Notes under the pieces: generated by a model | Databases searched by the model: none | What the model was told of the DNA's origin: nothing | What the model saw: the letters and a program-made list of their open reading frames with translations, nothing else | Made by a program: the position numbers and the translations under genes | From: DATARN01 sp963851105 | GTDB lineage: Bacteria > Actinomycetota > Acidimicrobiia > Acidimicrobiales > Palsa-688 | Direction: 5' to 3' | Length of the DNA stretch: 64,000 nucleotides | NCBI GenBank assembly: GCA_963851105.1 | Contig: CAWKNP010000008.1 | Location: 372,001 to 436,000 of the forward strand | Shown: positions 15,041 through 22,897 of the stretch, in pieces | Position numbering within the stretch: position 1 is the stretch's first letter | How the letters are laid out: each line of letters opens with the position of its first letter

Positions 15041-16543
15041 TTAGGGGTACGCCGGTTCTGCCTCGTCATCGTCGGCCGCGACCAGCGTCGGCACGATGAC
15101 GTTGACGATTGTGCCGCCATCGGTGTGCATCTCGATACGCCCGTTCAGCTGGGTACGGACCAGGTCCCGGACGATCGAAAGCCCGAGGCTTGTCGTCTCC
15201 TCGATCGAGAAGCCGGGGGGGAGCCCCTTGCCGTTGTCGCGGACCTGTACCAGCAACTCGCTGTCGTTGCGTTTCAGCGACACGTGCACCCGCAGCGGCT
15301 CGTCGCCGGCCACCACGGCGCCGGGGCCCGCGGCGCCGGGGAAAGCGTGCTCGGCCGCGTTCTGCAGCAACTCGGTGAGGATCACCGCCAGCGGCGTGGC
15401 CACCGTCGCGGGCAGCTCCCCCGCCTCGCCGTCGTGGCCGATGCGGAAATGGGCCTCGGGCGCCAGCAGGTCCTCGGCCATGCGCAGCAGTGACGGCACG
15501 ATGTCGTTGAAGTCGACCTGGTCCGACGCGTCGCGCGACAGGATTTCGTGCACCAGGGCGATCGTCCGCACCCGGCGCTCCGCCTCCTCAAGCGCGCTCT
15601 TCCCCTCGCCTGCCGGCAGGCGCCGGGACTGCAGGCGCAGCAGTGAGGAGATCGTCTGGAGGTTGTTCTTCACCCGGTGGTGGACCTCGCGAATGGCGGC
15701 GTCTTTGGACAGCAGAAGGCGGTCCATCCGCCGCACGTCACTCACGTCGCGCATCAGTACCAGCGCCCCGGTGACCTTGCCGGACTCCAGCAGCGGCATG
15801 CACCGGGTCACGACCGTGACGTCGGGTCGGCCTTCGACCTCCTCGGTGACCGGCAGCGCGGTCGCGAACGCCTGGTCCACCGCCGTCTCATCGATCCCCA
15901 CCTCGTCGAGGCGCATCCCTTCGAAACCGGAGTACATGCCCATGCGGTGCATGGCGTTGACCGCGTTGGGAGAGGCGTACTCCACCCTCCCGGTGGAGTC
16001 GAGCAGCAGCACACCGTCGCCGACGCGCAGCTCGCTCCTGACCGCTTCCTCGATCGGGTAGGGGAATTCGCCCGACACGATCATGCGGGCGAAGCGGTCG
16101 AAGACCTCGACGTAGACCCGCTCGAGCTCGCCCGGGCGCCGGCCGACCGATAGCGCCGACTCCCGGGTCATGACCGCCACCACCTTGTCCTGCGAGCGCA
16201 CCGGGATCGAGACGAGGCGGCCCCGCTCGTTGCGGCTCGGGATGCCGACCTCACCCTCCACGATGCTGGCCAGCCGCCAGCAGCGCGACACGAGTGGCCG
16301 CTCCACCTCGTCGATCACGTGACCGACCAGATCCTCGCGGTGCAATGTCTGGCTCGTCGTGGGGCGCACCTGGCCGAGCACGATGAACCGGTCGGCGCTG
16401 CTCGACACCGGCACGAACAGCAGGAGGTCGGCGAAACACAGGTCGGACAGCATCCCCCACGACGCCACCAGCCGCTGCAGGTGCGACAGCGTGGGGCCGT
16501 CGAGGTCGGTGTAGTCCCGGGCCAACTCGGCCATTGTTGCCAT
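15041..16543 (-). CDS. pdtaS: PdtaS-type sensor histidine kinase (GAF-PAS-HisKA_2)
   Basis: 500 residues, cytosolic, no membrane segment. An N-terminal GAF-like domain (roughly 1-150) and a PAS domain (about 190-310, DGVLLLDSTGRVEYASPNAVNAMHRMG) precede the HisKA_2 phospho-acceptor helix REVHHRVKNNLQTISSLLRLQSRR and the HATPase with N-box LTELLQNAAEHAF and DNGKGLPPGF. This is the layout of M. tuberculosis PdtaS, whose partner is the ANTAR regulator PdtaR; no ANTAR protein is seen here. ATG 16543 is preceded by an AGGGG ribosome site; a second ATG lies three codons on. It is convergent with whiB1 and 22 bp downstream of an ArsA-type ATPase. Confidence 0.9.
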   Translation of the reverse strand: MATMAELARDYTDLDGPTLSHLQRLVASWGMLSDLCFADLLLFVPVSSSADRFIVLGQVRPTTSQTLHREDLVGHVIDEVERPLVSRCWRLASIVEGEVGIPSRNERGRLVSIPVRSQDKVVAVMTRESALSVGRRPGELERVYVEVFDRFARMIVSGEFPYPIEEAVRSELRVGDGVLLLDSTGRVEYASPNAVNAMHRMGMYSGFEGMRLDEVGIDETAVDQAFATALPVTEEVEGRPDVTVVTRCMPLLESGKVTGALVLMRDVSDVRRMDRLLLSKDAAIREVHHRVKNNLQTISSLLRLQSRRLPAGEGKSALEEAERRVRTIALVHEILSRDASDQVDFNDIVPSLLRMAEDLLAPEAHFRIGHDGEAGELPATVATPLAVILTELLQNAAEHAFPGAAGPGAVVAGDEPLRVHVSLKRNDSELLVQVRDNGKGLPPGFSIEETTSLGLSIVRDLVRTQLNGRIEMHTDGGTIVNVIVPTLVAADDDEAEPAYP

Positions 16544-16565
16544 CAGGGCCCCTTGCCTCGGGTTG

Positions 16566-17747
16566 CTACGTCCAGAACTTGTCGCCCAATCGAAGCAGAC
16601 CTTCGAGGTCGTAGATGTCGGTCTCGAAATACGGGACCGCGGCGACCACCGAAGGCGCCTTCGACAGCTCGGCGCGCTGCGATGCCTCCCGCTGGGCGAC
16701 CACCCCGAAATTGCAGAAGCTCTCCCCCACCTCGGCGAGCACCCTCTCGACCTGCGCCGCGTCCAGGCCGGTGGCATCGGCGACCTTGGCGGCGAGCTCC
16801 GGTGCCCGGTCGATGATGATCGTCGCCCGCTGCGCCGCCGCTTCGTCGTCGAAGTAGGCGGGCAGCACCTTGTTGAGCACGAGGGCGTCGAGGTGGAACT
16901 TCTTAGCCGTCAACACGTCGATGAAGAACTCGGCCTCGTGCGCGGGCGCCGCCTCGAGCGTGGTCACCACCACGAATGTCGTCCGCTTGTCGCGCAGCAA
17001 CCGGGCCACCGCCCGCGAGCGCTCCACGAAACCGGCGTACATCGTCTGGAACAGGATGAAGAATTCGGCGATGTCCTGTAGGAACTGCGAGCCGAGTATG
17101 CGGTCGGCAACCTGGTAAAAGGGGCGGGAAGCCACATTGACCAGGCGCGACCGGTAGGGGACGATCAGGAGCCGGAGAAATCGCGACGAGAAGAATTCGG
17201 CCATGCGCTCCGGCGCCTCGATGAAATCGAGGGCGTTGCGGGTTGGCGGCGTGTCGACCACGATGAGGTCGTAGTTCCCCTCCACGTGGAGCTCGTAGAG
17301 CCGCTCCATGGCTATGTACTCGTGGCTCTGGACGAACTTGCCCGAGATGTTCTGGTAGAGCGGGTTCTCGAGGATCCGGGCCGCGATGGTGGCGTCGGGG
17401 GCGTGGCGGCGGACCAGGTTGTCCCAGCTCTGCTTGGTGTCGAGCATGGCGGCCCACAACTCGCCCCGGGGATGGGGCTGGCCCGCGGCCCGAAACGCCG
17501 ACGTGGGCACCCGGGCTTCGGTGTTGCCGAATCCCTCGAGACCGAGGGCGTTGGCCAGCCGCTTGGCTGGGTCCACGGTGAGGACCAGGACCTTTCCGCC
17601 GAGCTTGACTGCCGCCATGGCGGCGGCCGCGGCGGCGGTCGTCGTCTTCCCCACCCCTCCCGACCCGCAGAAGATCGCGATCTCCTTGGCCGCCAGGAGC
17701 GACTCGAGAGAGGTGGGTTCGACGTCGGGGTGGGAGCGAGGGGGCAT
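16566..17747 (-). CDS. ArsA-family ATPase (first of a tandem pair)
   Basis: 393 residues of the deviant-Walker-A P-loop class: IFCGSGGVGKTTTAAAAA (P-loop), VLTVDPAKRLANALG (switch I), DLIVVDTPPTRNALDFIE (switch II). In actinobacteria two such proteins occur in tandem next to WhiB-family genes (whiB4/wblA), and work in mycobacteria suggests they are soluble ATPases rather than arsenite pumps (from memory). Both partners are here and both keep their P-loops. No ArsB or tail-anchored-protein pathway gene is nearby. Downstream is pdtaS (22 bp). Confidence 0.9.
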   Translation of the reverse strand: MPPRSHPDVEPTSLESLLAAKEIAIFCGSGGVGKTTTAAAAAAMAAVKLGGKVLVLTVDPAKRLANALGLEGFGNTEARVPTSAFRAAGQPHPRGELWAAMLDTKQSWDNLVRRHAPDATIAARILENPLYQNISGKFVQSHEYIAMERLYELHVEGNYDLIVVDTPPTRNALDFIEAPERMAEFFSSRFLRLLIVPYRSRLVNVASRPFYQVADRILGSQFLQDIAEFFILFQTMYAGFVERSRAVARLLRDKRTTFVVVTTLEAAPAHEAEFFIDVLTAKKFHLDALVLNKVLPAYFDDEAAAQRATIIIDRAPELAAKVADATGLDAAQVERVLAEVGESFCNFGVVAQREASQRAELSKAPSVVAAVPYFETDIYDLEGLLRLGDKFWT

Positions 17748-17754
17748 CTTGTCG

Positions 17755-17830
17755 GGTGGGTGTCAGTCGGGTCGGTGTTTGTCGGGTCGGTGTTTGTCGG
17801 GTCGGAGTCTGCCGGGTCGGAGTTGTCGGG
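17755..17830. repeat. Short imperfect tandem repeats (~15-16 bp) between the two ArsA genes
   Basis: Four to five units of a TGTCGGGTCGGTGTT-like sequence fill most of the 93-bp gap between the two ArsA-type genes. Read on the gene strand they would encode DPTNTDP-type repeats in a frame that neither gene uses. They may be a replication-slippage spacer or a remnant of a longer linker; a regulatory role is not apparent. Confidence 0.7.
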
Positions 17831-17840
17831 GCCCAGGGGG

Positions 17841-18806
17841 TCAGTAGCCCAGCTCGGCCGACAGGGCTTCTTCCAGCTGCCGGGTCGACCGTAGGCCGTG
17901 CGACCGGGCGAAGAGGTACGGCAGATACAGCATAGGAACGGAGGGATCGATACCTTCCCGCAGCCGCTCCAGGTGCTCGGCACGGGTCCGCCGCAGTGTC
18001 ACTGCCATACGGGCGCCCTCGAGGAGCGGCCCGACCGATCCTTCGGTCTCGCTCTCCAGCACGTCGCGCACGTCGGGCTCCCAGAGGCGCTCGAACACCT
18101 CTTCCTCGCCCCGCCCGAACAGCTCCGGCAGGACCCGGTTGACGATGACCCCGGCCAGATGGACGTTGGTCTCGGCTTGGAGACGGCCTTGGAGCTCGAT
18201 GGTCTCGTTGACCGGCATCTCCTCGGGAGTCGTGACAATTGCCACCCCGGTCACCTTGGGATCACCCAGGATGTCCAGCATCCATCCGGTCTGCTGGCGT
18301 ACGGGACCGACCTGGATAAGCCCGTTGATCGCCTGCGGCGCGGCCAACTGGCCGACGATGTGGCCCGTGGGGGCGGCGTCGACCACCACCAGGTCGTAGT
18401 GGCGCTCCCGCACCTCCCAGCACAGCTTTCCGACCGTGACGATCTCCTTGACCCCGGGCGCAGCGGTCGCCACGAAGTCGAACATGCGCGCCAACGGGCC
18501 GATGCGGGCCATCAGGCCCAGCTTGAGTTGCAGCGTCAGGTACTGCTTGAGCGACGCCTCGGTGTCCATTGACATGGCCCAGAGACCGGGCTGGATCTCC
18601 CGCTCGTCGAACGAGGTCGGTCGTGTCTCGAAGAAATCGGCCAAGTTGCCCTTGGCGTCGACCTCGCACACAAGGGTCCGCTTGCCGCGCTCGGCCGCGA
18701 GAAGGCCCAAGGCGGCGGCGACCGCGGTTTTGCCCACCCCGCCTTTGCCGGTGACGAAGAGCAGCTTGCGATCGAGCAGGTTGGGCTGGCTGGGCTGGCT
18801 GGGCAT
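17841..18806 (-). CDS. ArsA-family ATPase (second of a tandem pair)
   Basis: 321 residues. LFVTGKGGVGKTAVAAALGLLAA is the P-loop, VCEVDAKGNLADFF the switch I region, and DLVVVDAAPTGHIVGQLAAP switch II. ATG 18806 begins MPSQPSQPNLLDRKLLFVTG; the longer frame upstream is low-complexity. It is likely co-transcribed with the other ArsA gene, probably forming a heterodimer as such pairs do elsewhere (inference). DUF3107 lies just upstream on the same strand. Confidence 0.9.
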   Translation of the reverse strand: MPSQPSQPNLLDRKLLFVTGKGGVGKTAVAAALGLLAAERGKRTLVCEVDAKGNLADFFETRPTSFDEREIQPGLWAMSMDTEASLKQYLTLQLKLGLMARIGPLARMFDFVATAAPGVKEIVTVGKLCWEVRERHYDLVVVDAAPTGHIVGQLAAPQAINGLIQVGPVRQQTGWMLDILGDPKVTGVAIVTTPEEMPVNETIELQGRLQAETNVHLAGVIVNRVLPELFGRGEEEVFERLWEPDVRDVLESETEGSVGPLLEGARMAVTLRRTRAEHLERLREGIDPSVPMLYLPYLFARSHGLRSTRQLEEALSAELGY

Positions 18807-18864
18807 CAGGGCCGCCCGCCGGGATGGTGCCGGTGATCGGCCATCACGGCCGCCTCGGACCTGG

Positions 18865-19116
18865 CTATTTGGAGATCGTGGCCCGTGAGCCGAATCCGAC
18901 CCGCCGGTCCTCGTTCGGGGTGCCGATCTCGACGTAGGCCACCTTGGCGGCGGGTACACCGATACGGCGCCCTTTGCGGTCCGTCAGCCACAACACACCG
19001 AGGCCACCATTGAGGGCCTCCTCCACCATCTTGGCCACAGCCGCGGCGTCGGTCTCGTCGCCGAGGTCCACTTCGAGCTCCTTCGGCGATTGGGTTACAC
19101 CGATGCGAACTTCCAC
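18865..19116 (-). CDS. DUF3107 family protein
   Basis: 83 residues from GTG 19116, preceded by an AGGAGG site. VEVRIGVTQSPKELEVDLGDETDAAAVAKMVEEAL, LWLTDRKGRRIGVPAAKVAYVEIG and VGFG are the conserved DUF3107 blocks. The family is small, cytosolic, actinobacterial and without known function. It lies 58 bp upstream of the ArsA pair on the same strand and may share their promoter. Confidence 0.88.
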   Translation of the reverse strand: MEVRIGVTQSPKELEVDLGDETDAAAVAKMVEEALNGGLGVLWLTDRKGRRIGVPAAKVAYVEIGTPNEDRRVGFGSRATISK

Positions 19117-19280
19117 AGCGAATGGGCCTCCTGTTGCTTGCGTCGCGCCCATGCTACGTCGCACCCGTCGATAGCCGGTCCCCGCCGGTGTACGTCGGGG
19201 CCAGGTTGCACCAGGGCGGGTACGGCAGGGGCGGATCGAGGCGGCCGGGACGGGGGCAATGGAGGCGTCCCGTGAGGCGG

Positions 19281-19535
19281 CTAACAGAGGGGGTGGGGGA
19301 AGTCGATCGTGCCCGGCGGAAGACCGAGGACGCGGTGGATGATCTCGGCAGTCTCGTCGGTGGGCTGCGCGGCGCGCAGCTCGGTGGCAATGATGACCCA
19401 GACGCCGTTTTCCCCGAAGCCCGCCCGGTCCGCCAGTTCTTCAGCCGTGAGCCCGGCTTGGGTTCGTGCCCGGTAGAGCGGGGTTTGGAGGCGCCTGCGG
19501 GCCGCGCCCATGGCCGCGGTCTCAGGTCTCGTCAT
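19281..19535 (-). CDS. Small XRE-like helix-turn-helix protein
   Basis: 84 residues. RLQTPLYRARTQAGLTAEELADRAGF followed by a spacer and PTDETAEIIHRVLGLPPGTIDF has the spacing of an XRE (Cro/C1) helix-turn-helix domain, although the recognition helix (GENGVWVIIATEL) is unusual and the ERG motif is missing. Chosen start ATG 19535; a longer form to 19625 is possible. The surrounding DNA (19.2-22.1 kb) has weaker codon bias than the core genes and looks accessory. Confidence 0.6.
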   Translation of the reverse strand: MTRPETAAMGAARRRLQTPLYRARTQAGLTAEELADRAGFGENGVWVIIATELRAAQPTDETAEIIHRVLGLPPGTIDFPHPLC

Positions 19536-19867
19536 GGAGTCGCGGCCTGATTCAGCTGGTCGAGGCCGCCGGCTTCGGGGATGATCATGGGGCTCCAGAG
19601 GTCCGTGGGTCGTGGCGGGTGACACCAGTATTTTGATGCATGTCGTGGCGCAGGTAGGTGACCCGGTGGCGTGGGGATGGATGGCGCCACCGTGGGCCGG
19701 CCGTGCTCGTCGCGATGAAGACGGCCACGGTCATGCGGCTTCCATACCCACTGCAGCCATTCACGCAGCGTGTGCTTTGTACGACGACGCCGCTGCGATG
19801 GGCCGGCCGCCGCTCACCGGAGCATTGATCGCGTTGTCGCCCGCCGGCGTCGACCAAGATTGACCGA
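19536..19867. other. 332-bp stretch without a supported gene
   Basis: On the plus strand a GTG-initiated frame (19612-19863, 83 codons) ends four bases before the next small gene. Its composition is ambiguous and no family is recognised, so I do not call it. No hairpin, repeat or promoter stands out. An AT-richer patch near 19620-19640 could hold a promoter for the rightward genes. Confidence 0.3.
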
Positions 19868-20074
19868 GTGGCCACAACTGCCGACAGCGCCGTGCGCAAT
19901 GCCCACGATTGGTTCGAGGTCAACAGCGGCTGGGCGCCACCCGACAGCGAGACCCTCGCCGAATGGCTGGCCGATGGCGTGTGCCGCTGCCCCGACGAAT
20001 GTCTCGTGACCCCGAGCGGCTGGTGCGTTCATGGGCTGGCGTCGTGGCACCTCATCCTGAGCGCACTTGACTGA
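19868..20074 (+). CDS. Small cysteine-containing hypothetical protein
   Basis: 68 residues from GTG 19868. WFEVNSGWAPPDSETLAEWLADGVCRCPDECLVTPSGWCVHGLASWHLIL has four cysteines in a C-x-C-x3-C-x8-C layout with a following His, suggesting a small zinc-binding or disulfide module. The composition (Trp-rich, acidic) looks like a real protein. I do not recognise a characterised family. It lies in the accessory stretch between an XRE-like regulator and a coiled-coil protein. Confidence 0.6.
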   Translation: MATTADSAVRNAHDWFEVNSGWAPPDSETLAEWLADGVCRCPDECLVTPSGWCVHGLASWHLILSALD

Positions 20075-20295
20075 TGTTGCTCCGGGCTTCGTGGACACCG
20101 GCGCGGCGGTCGAAGCGTTGGTCACGGTGTTTCGACCATGTCGGTGGCGTCGTGTTGTGCTCGCAGCAAGGGCGGGAAATCGGCCCGTGACGCGCGATTA
20201 CTGTCGCCAACCCGGCCCGCCAATCCGGTAGCGGCAGGCCGGCCAGCGCGGGGATCTGGTCCCGCAGTCGTTCGGTCAGAGAGGAAGAGGGGATC

Positions 20296-20790
20296 GTGAT
20301 GCCGGGCCTTGAGGGTGAGTTCAGCGAGTCGCAGCGTGAACAGTTGAAGGGTCGGCGCGCCGATCAGGACCGGACCTTGGCCGCGATCCAGCGCCTTGAG
20401 GAGGCGCTCGGGACGGCGGCACCGGGCCGGGAGGCGGCGTGGCGAGGTGAGGTGCTTGCTGCCCTGGCGGTGCTCGACGAGGCGACGGCTTCCGAAGAGG
20501 AAAACGCCCGCCGCCCCGACAGTTTGTTGGCCGATATCAGGAGAACGCAACCGCGGCTGCGTCCTCGGGTGCGTGGGGTCCAGGTGCAGTACGGGCAACT
20601 ACGTGACCGAATCACGGCGTTGCGTCAAGAACTCGGTGACGAAGGCGAACTCTTCACCGATTTCGCAGACGTCCGCCTGCGGGTCGCTTCGTTGCTGACG
20701 GCGTTTCGCCATCAAAGAGCCCGCGAGTCCGACCTCATCTACGAGGCCTACTACGACGCGTTCAACGCCGATCTGCGGATGGAACGGTAA
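20296..20790 (+). CDS. Coiled-coil hypothetical protein
   Basis: 164 residues, GTG 20296 or ATG 20299, after an AGAGGGGA ribosome site. Highly charged, helical throughout with heptad-like stretches (SQREQLKGRRADQDRTLAAIQRLEEAL; VQYGQLRDRITALRQELGDEGELFTDFADVRLRVASLL), no cysteine, no signal peptide or membrane segment. No family is recognised. A strong GC hairpin at 20825-20848 follows and should terminate it, separating it from the dGTPase-like gene. Confidence 0.7.
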   Translation: MMPGLEGEFSESQREQLKGRRADQDRTLAAIQRLEEALGTAAPGREAAWRGEVLAALAVLDEATASEEENARRPDSLLADIRRTQPRLRPRVRGVQVQYGQLRDRITALRQELGDEGELFTDFADVRLRVASLLTAFRHQRARESDLIYEAYYDAFNADLRMER

Positions 20791-20824
20791 ACCGGGCAGC
20801 AAGCAACGGGATTCACAGCAATGT

Positions 20825-20848
20825 GCGGGGCCGGTACATCGGCCCCGC
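20825..20848 (+). terminator. GC-rich hairpin after the coiled-coil gene
   Basis: GCGGGGCCG-GTACAT-CGGCCCCGC: a perfect 9-bp stem with a 6-base loop, 35 bp after the stop at 20790 and followed by a short T run (CCCTTTG). No long U tract is present, as is common for actinobacterial terminators. Confidence 0.65.
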
Positions 20849-20875
20849 AAGCCCTTTGTCGAGCGACCTGGACCC

Positions 20876-20925
20876 GGGGGTAGCGCGATTTCCGCTGTGT
20901 ACACGACGGAAATCGCGCTACCTCC
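20876..20925. promoter_or_regulatory. Long inverted repeat upstream of the dGTPase-like gene
   Basis: GTAGCGCGATTTCCG (20880-20894) and CGGAAATCGCGCTAC (20907-20921) are perfect 15-bp arms around a 12-base spacer that itself contains GTGTACAC. Pairing extends outward with G/C pairs and one wobble to 20876 and 20925. It stands between the upstream hairpin terminator and the gene starting at 20987. It may be a large operator, a transcription attenuator, or a mobile-element footprint; it does not resemble the other palindromes in the window. Confidence 0.6.
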
Positions 20926-20986
20926 CGTCTGGCTCGGGCGGCAATACCAATCGATATGGTCACTGCCCCTGGGTACGGTGTCCACC

Positions 20987-22129
20987 ATGACGAGTGAGGG
21001 AGTGCTGTCCGATCGGGCACTGCGGTGGGCCGAGACCATGGCCGGCCACGGCGACCCGGCGGCGCAACTCGTGCGCCGAGCGCACGCCGACAGTTCGGCG
21101 AGTGTGGGGTTCTCATCGCTGCTGGGGCGCGAGGAGCGCGAGCAGATCGACGACGCCTTCCTGGCGCCGGGCGCAACCCGGGCCATGGGCGCAGGCCACC
21201 GGGAACGACCGGAACGAGCCGATCCCCTCCGGACCTGTTTCGAGCGCGATCGGGACCGGATCCTTCATTCCGCGTCCTTCCGACGGTTGGCCGGCAAGAC
21301 CCAGGTTTTCATCTTTCCCGACGACCACCAGCGCACCCGGCTGACCCACGCTCTGGAGGTCACGCAGGTCGCGAGCGCGGTTGCTCGGTCCTGCCGGCTG
21401 AATGTCGCCCTCACCGAGGCCATAGCCCTGGGCCACGACTGCGGTCACGGTCCCGGTGGCCATGCCAGCGAAGATGCCTTGACGCCGTACGTCACCGAGG
21501 GTTTCGATCATGCTGTCTGGGGCGCCGATGTGGTGCTGCGGGCATCGAACCTGTGCCGGGAGACGAGCGACGGGATTCGCAACCACTCGTGGAATCGGCC
21601 GGCCCCGGCGACGCCCGAGGGGGAGGTGGTGAGCTGGGCCGATCGGATCGCTTATGTGTGCCACGACTTCGAGGACGCCGTCCAGGCCGGGATCGTGACG
21701 ACGGAGATGCTGCCCGCCTCGGTGACCGCCCTTTGCGGGCGCACCAGGAGCCGCCAACTCGGAGCGTTCATCGCAGGCCTGGTAGAAGGCACCCAGTCGA
21801 CGGGTGTCGTCGGCATGGTCGAGCCACTGGCTCAGGCACTCGCCGAGTTCCGGGCATCAAACTATGAACGCATCTACCTCCGCCCGTCGTCGGTCAACCA
21901 GGGCTCGGCCGTGATCGCGTTGCTGCGGGCGCTCGTCGAGCATTTTGCCGACCGGCCCAACCGGCTGCCGGCGGTCGGTTTCCCGGGGCTCGACGCCGGC
22001 AGCGACGAGGCGGTGCGGGCCGCCGTGACCTATGTGGCCGGGATGACGGACCGCTTCGCCTGCCAGACGGCCATCGCGCAACTCGGGTGGGACAGGGCCC
22101 GGTTGCCACAGTCGGGGACGGCGATATAG
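20987..22129 (+). CDS. dGTPase-like HD-domain triphosphohydrolase
   Basis: 380 residues from ATG 20987. FERDRDRILHSASFRRLAGKTQVF and RTRLTHALEVTQVASAVARSCRLN ... AIALGHDCGHGPGGHASEDAL give the metal-binding H...HD residues of dGTPase-type HD proteins, and GIRNHSW and VVSWADRIAYVCHDFEDAV match later conserved blocks. Such enzymes hydrolyse dNTPs to nucleoside and triphosphate; some act in phage defence by dNTP depletion. The housekeeping actinobacterial copy usually sits next to dnaG, which is not here, so this one may be accessory. It converges with a cytochrome b gene. Confidence 0.85.
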   Translation: MTSEGVLSDRALRWAETMAGHGDPAAQLVRRAHADSSASVGFSSLLGREEREQIDDAFLAPGATRAMGAGHRERPERADPLRTCFERDRDRILHSASFRRLAGKTQVFIFPDDHQRTRLTHALEVTQVASAVARSCRLNVALTEAIALGHDCGHGPGGHASEDALTPYVTEGFDHAVWGADVVLRASNLCRETSDGIRNHSWNRPAPATPEGEVVSWADRIAYVCHDFEDAVQAGIVTTEMLPASVTALCGRTRSRQLGAFIAGLVEGTQSTGVVGMVEPLAQALAEFRASNYERIYLRPSSVNQGSAVIALLRALVEHFADRPNRLPAVGFPGLDAGSDEAVRAAVTYVAGMTDRFACQTAIAQLGWDRARLPQSGTAI

Positions 22130-22171
22130 GGCGGCCACAGCCCACCGTGGCGAGGGCGCTGTCCGCCTCGA

Positions 22172-22897
22172 CTACGGCTCCGCTTTTGGCTTCGAAGCCA
22201 ACTCCTCGGCCAGCCAGCGAGGTGCCCGCTTCTTCGCCCAAGCCCGACTGATGGTCCCCGACGACCACATGGAATCGAGCGATTCGCGATCGGAGAAGGC
22301 GAAGAGGACGTGACCGGTGATCGTGAAGAAGAGGGCGATGGCGATCCAGTCGTGCACGAACGTCGCGCCAGTCCGCCACGACAGAGGCCACAACTTGTAC
22401 CAGTGCATGATCGACCCGGTCGCCAGCATGACAATGATGGCGCCGCCGGTGAATGCCGCGTTGAGCTTCTGGCCGGCGTGAAACTTGCCCTGTTTCAGGC
22501 CGGTCACCCGCTCCGGCCGCCAGCCCCGCCGGCGGAGCCAGATGCGATCCTCGGGGATCCAGCGGTTCAGGCGCCGGAGATCGGCCCGCAGCCGATGACC
22601 CCAGCGCCGCCCCGCGATGCCGAGAAGCAAGGGGAAGGGGAGCAGCAGGCCGGAGTAGACATGGATGGTCACGACCAACTGACGGCGGCCGACGGCCGCG
22701 GATAGCGGGGGCAGGTAGAGGGCGCCCGCGGTGGCCATGAGGATTGCGAAGAGGGTGGCGTTGGCCCAATGCACGACCCGTTCCGCCCGGTCGAAACGCA
22801 GGAGGGGTACGCCGGCGCCGCCCGACCTAGCGGCGTCGCCGGCTGTGCTCGGCGCCGGGCGGGCGCCGTCAGGACGTGGGATTGTCGCTTCGGCCAT
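22172..22897 (-). CDS. Cytochrome b561/formate-dehydrogenase-gamma-type membrane protein
   Basis: 241 residues with four to five membrane segments. RAERVVHWANATLFAILMATAGALY (haem His in helix 1), VVTIHVYSGLLLPFPLLLG, GQKLNAAFTGGAIIVMLATGSIMHWY and TFVHDWIAIALFFTITGHVLFAF carry the conserved His ligands of di-haem cytochrome b subunits. ATG 22897 lies inside the 3' end of the molybdopterin gene (29-bp overlap), so it is very likely its membrane electron partner. Start chosen at MAEATIPRPDG. Confidence 0.87.
   Translation of the reverse strand: MAEATIPRPDGARPAPSTAGDAARSGGAGVPLLRFDRAERVVHWANATLFAILMATAGALYLPPLSAAVGRRQLVVTIHVYSGLLLPFPLLLGIAGRRWGHRLRADLRRLNRWIPEDRIWLRRRGWRPERVTGLKQGKFHAGQKLNAAFTGGAIIVMLATGSIMHWYKLWPLSWRTGATFVHDWIAIALFFTITGHVLFAFSDRESLDSMWSSGTISRAWAKKRAPRWLAEELASKPKAEP

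Noticed and set aside
16566..18806. Arsenite efflux operon
   Set aside because: Two ArsA-type ATPases are present, but there is no ArsB, ArsC, ArsD or ArsR nearby. The actinobacterial WhiB-linked ArsA pair explains them better.
19612..19863. 83-codon plus-strand frame before the small cysteine protein
   Set aside because: It ends four bases before the next gene, which is suggestive, but there is no ribosome site, no conserved-looking composition and no family. Left uncalled.
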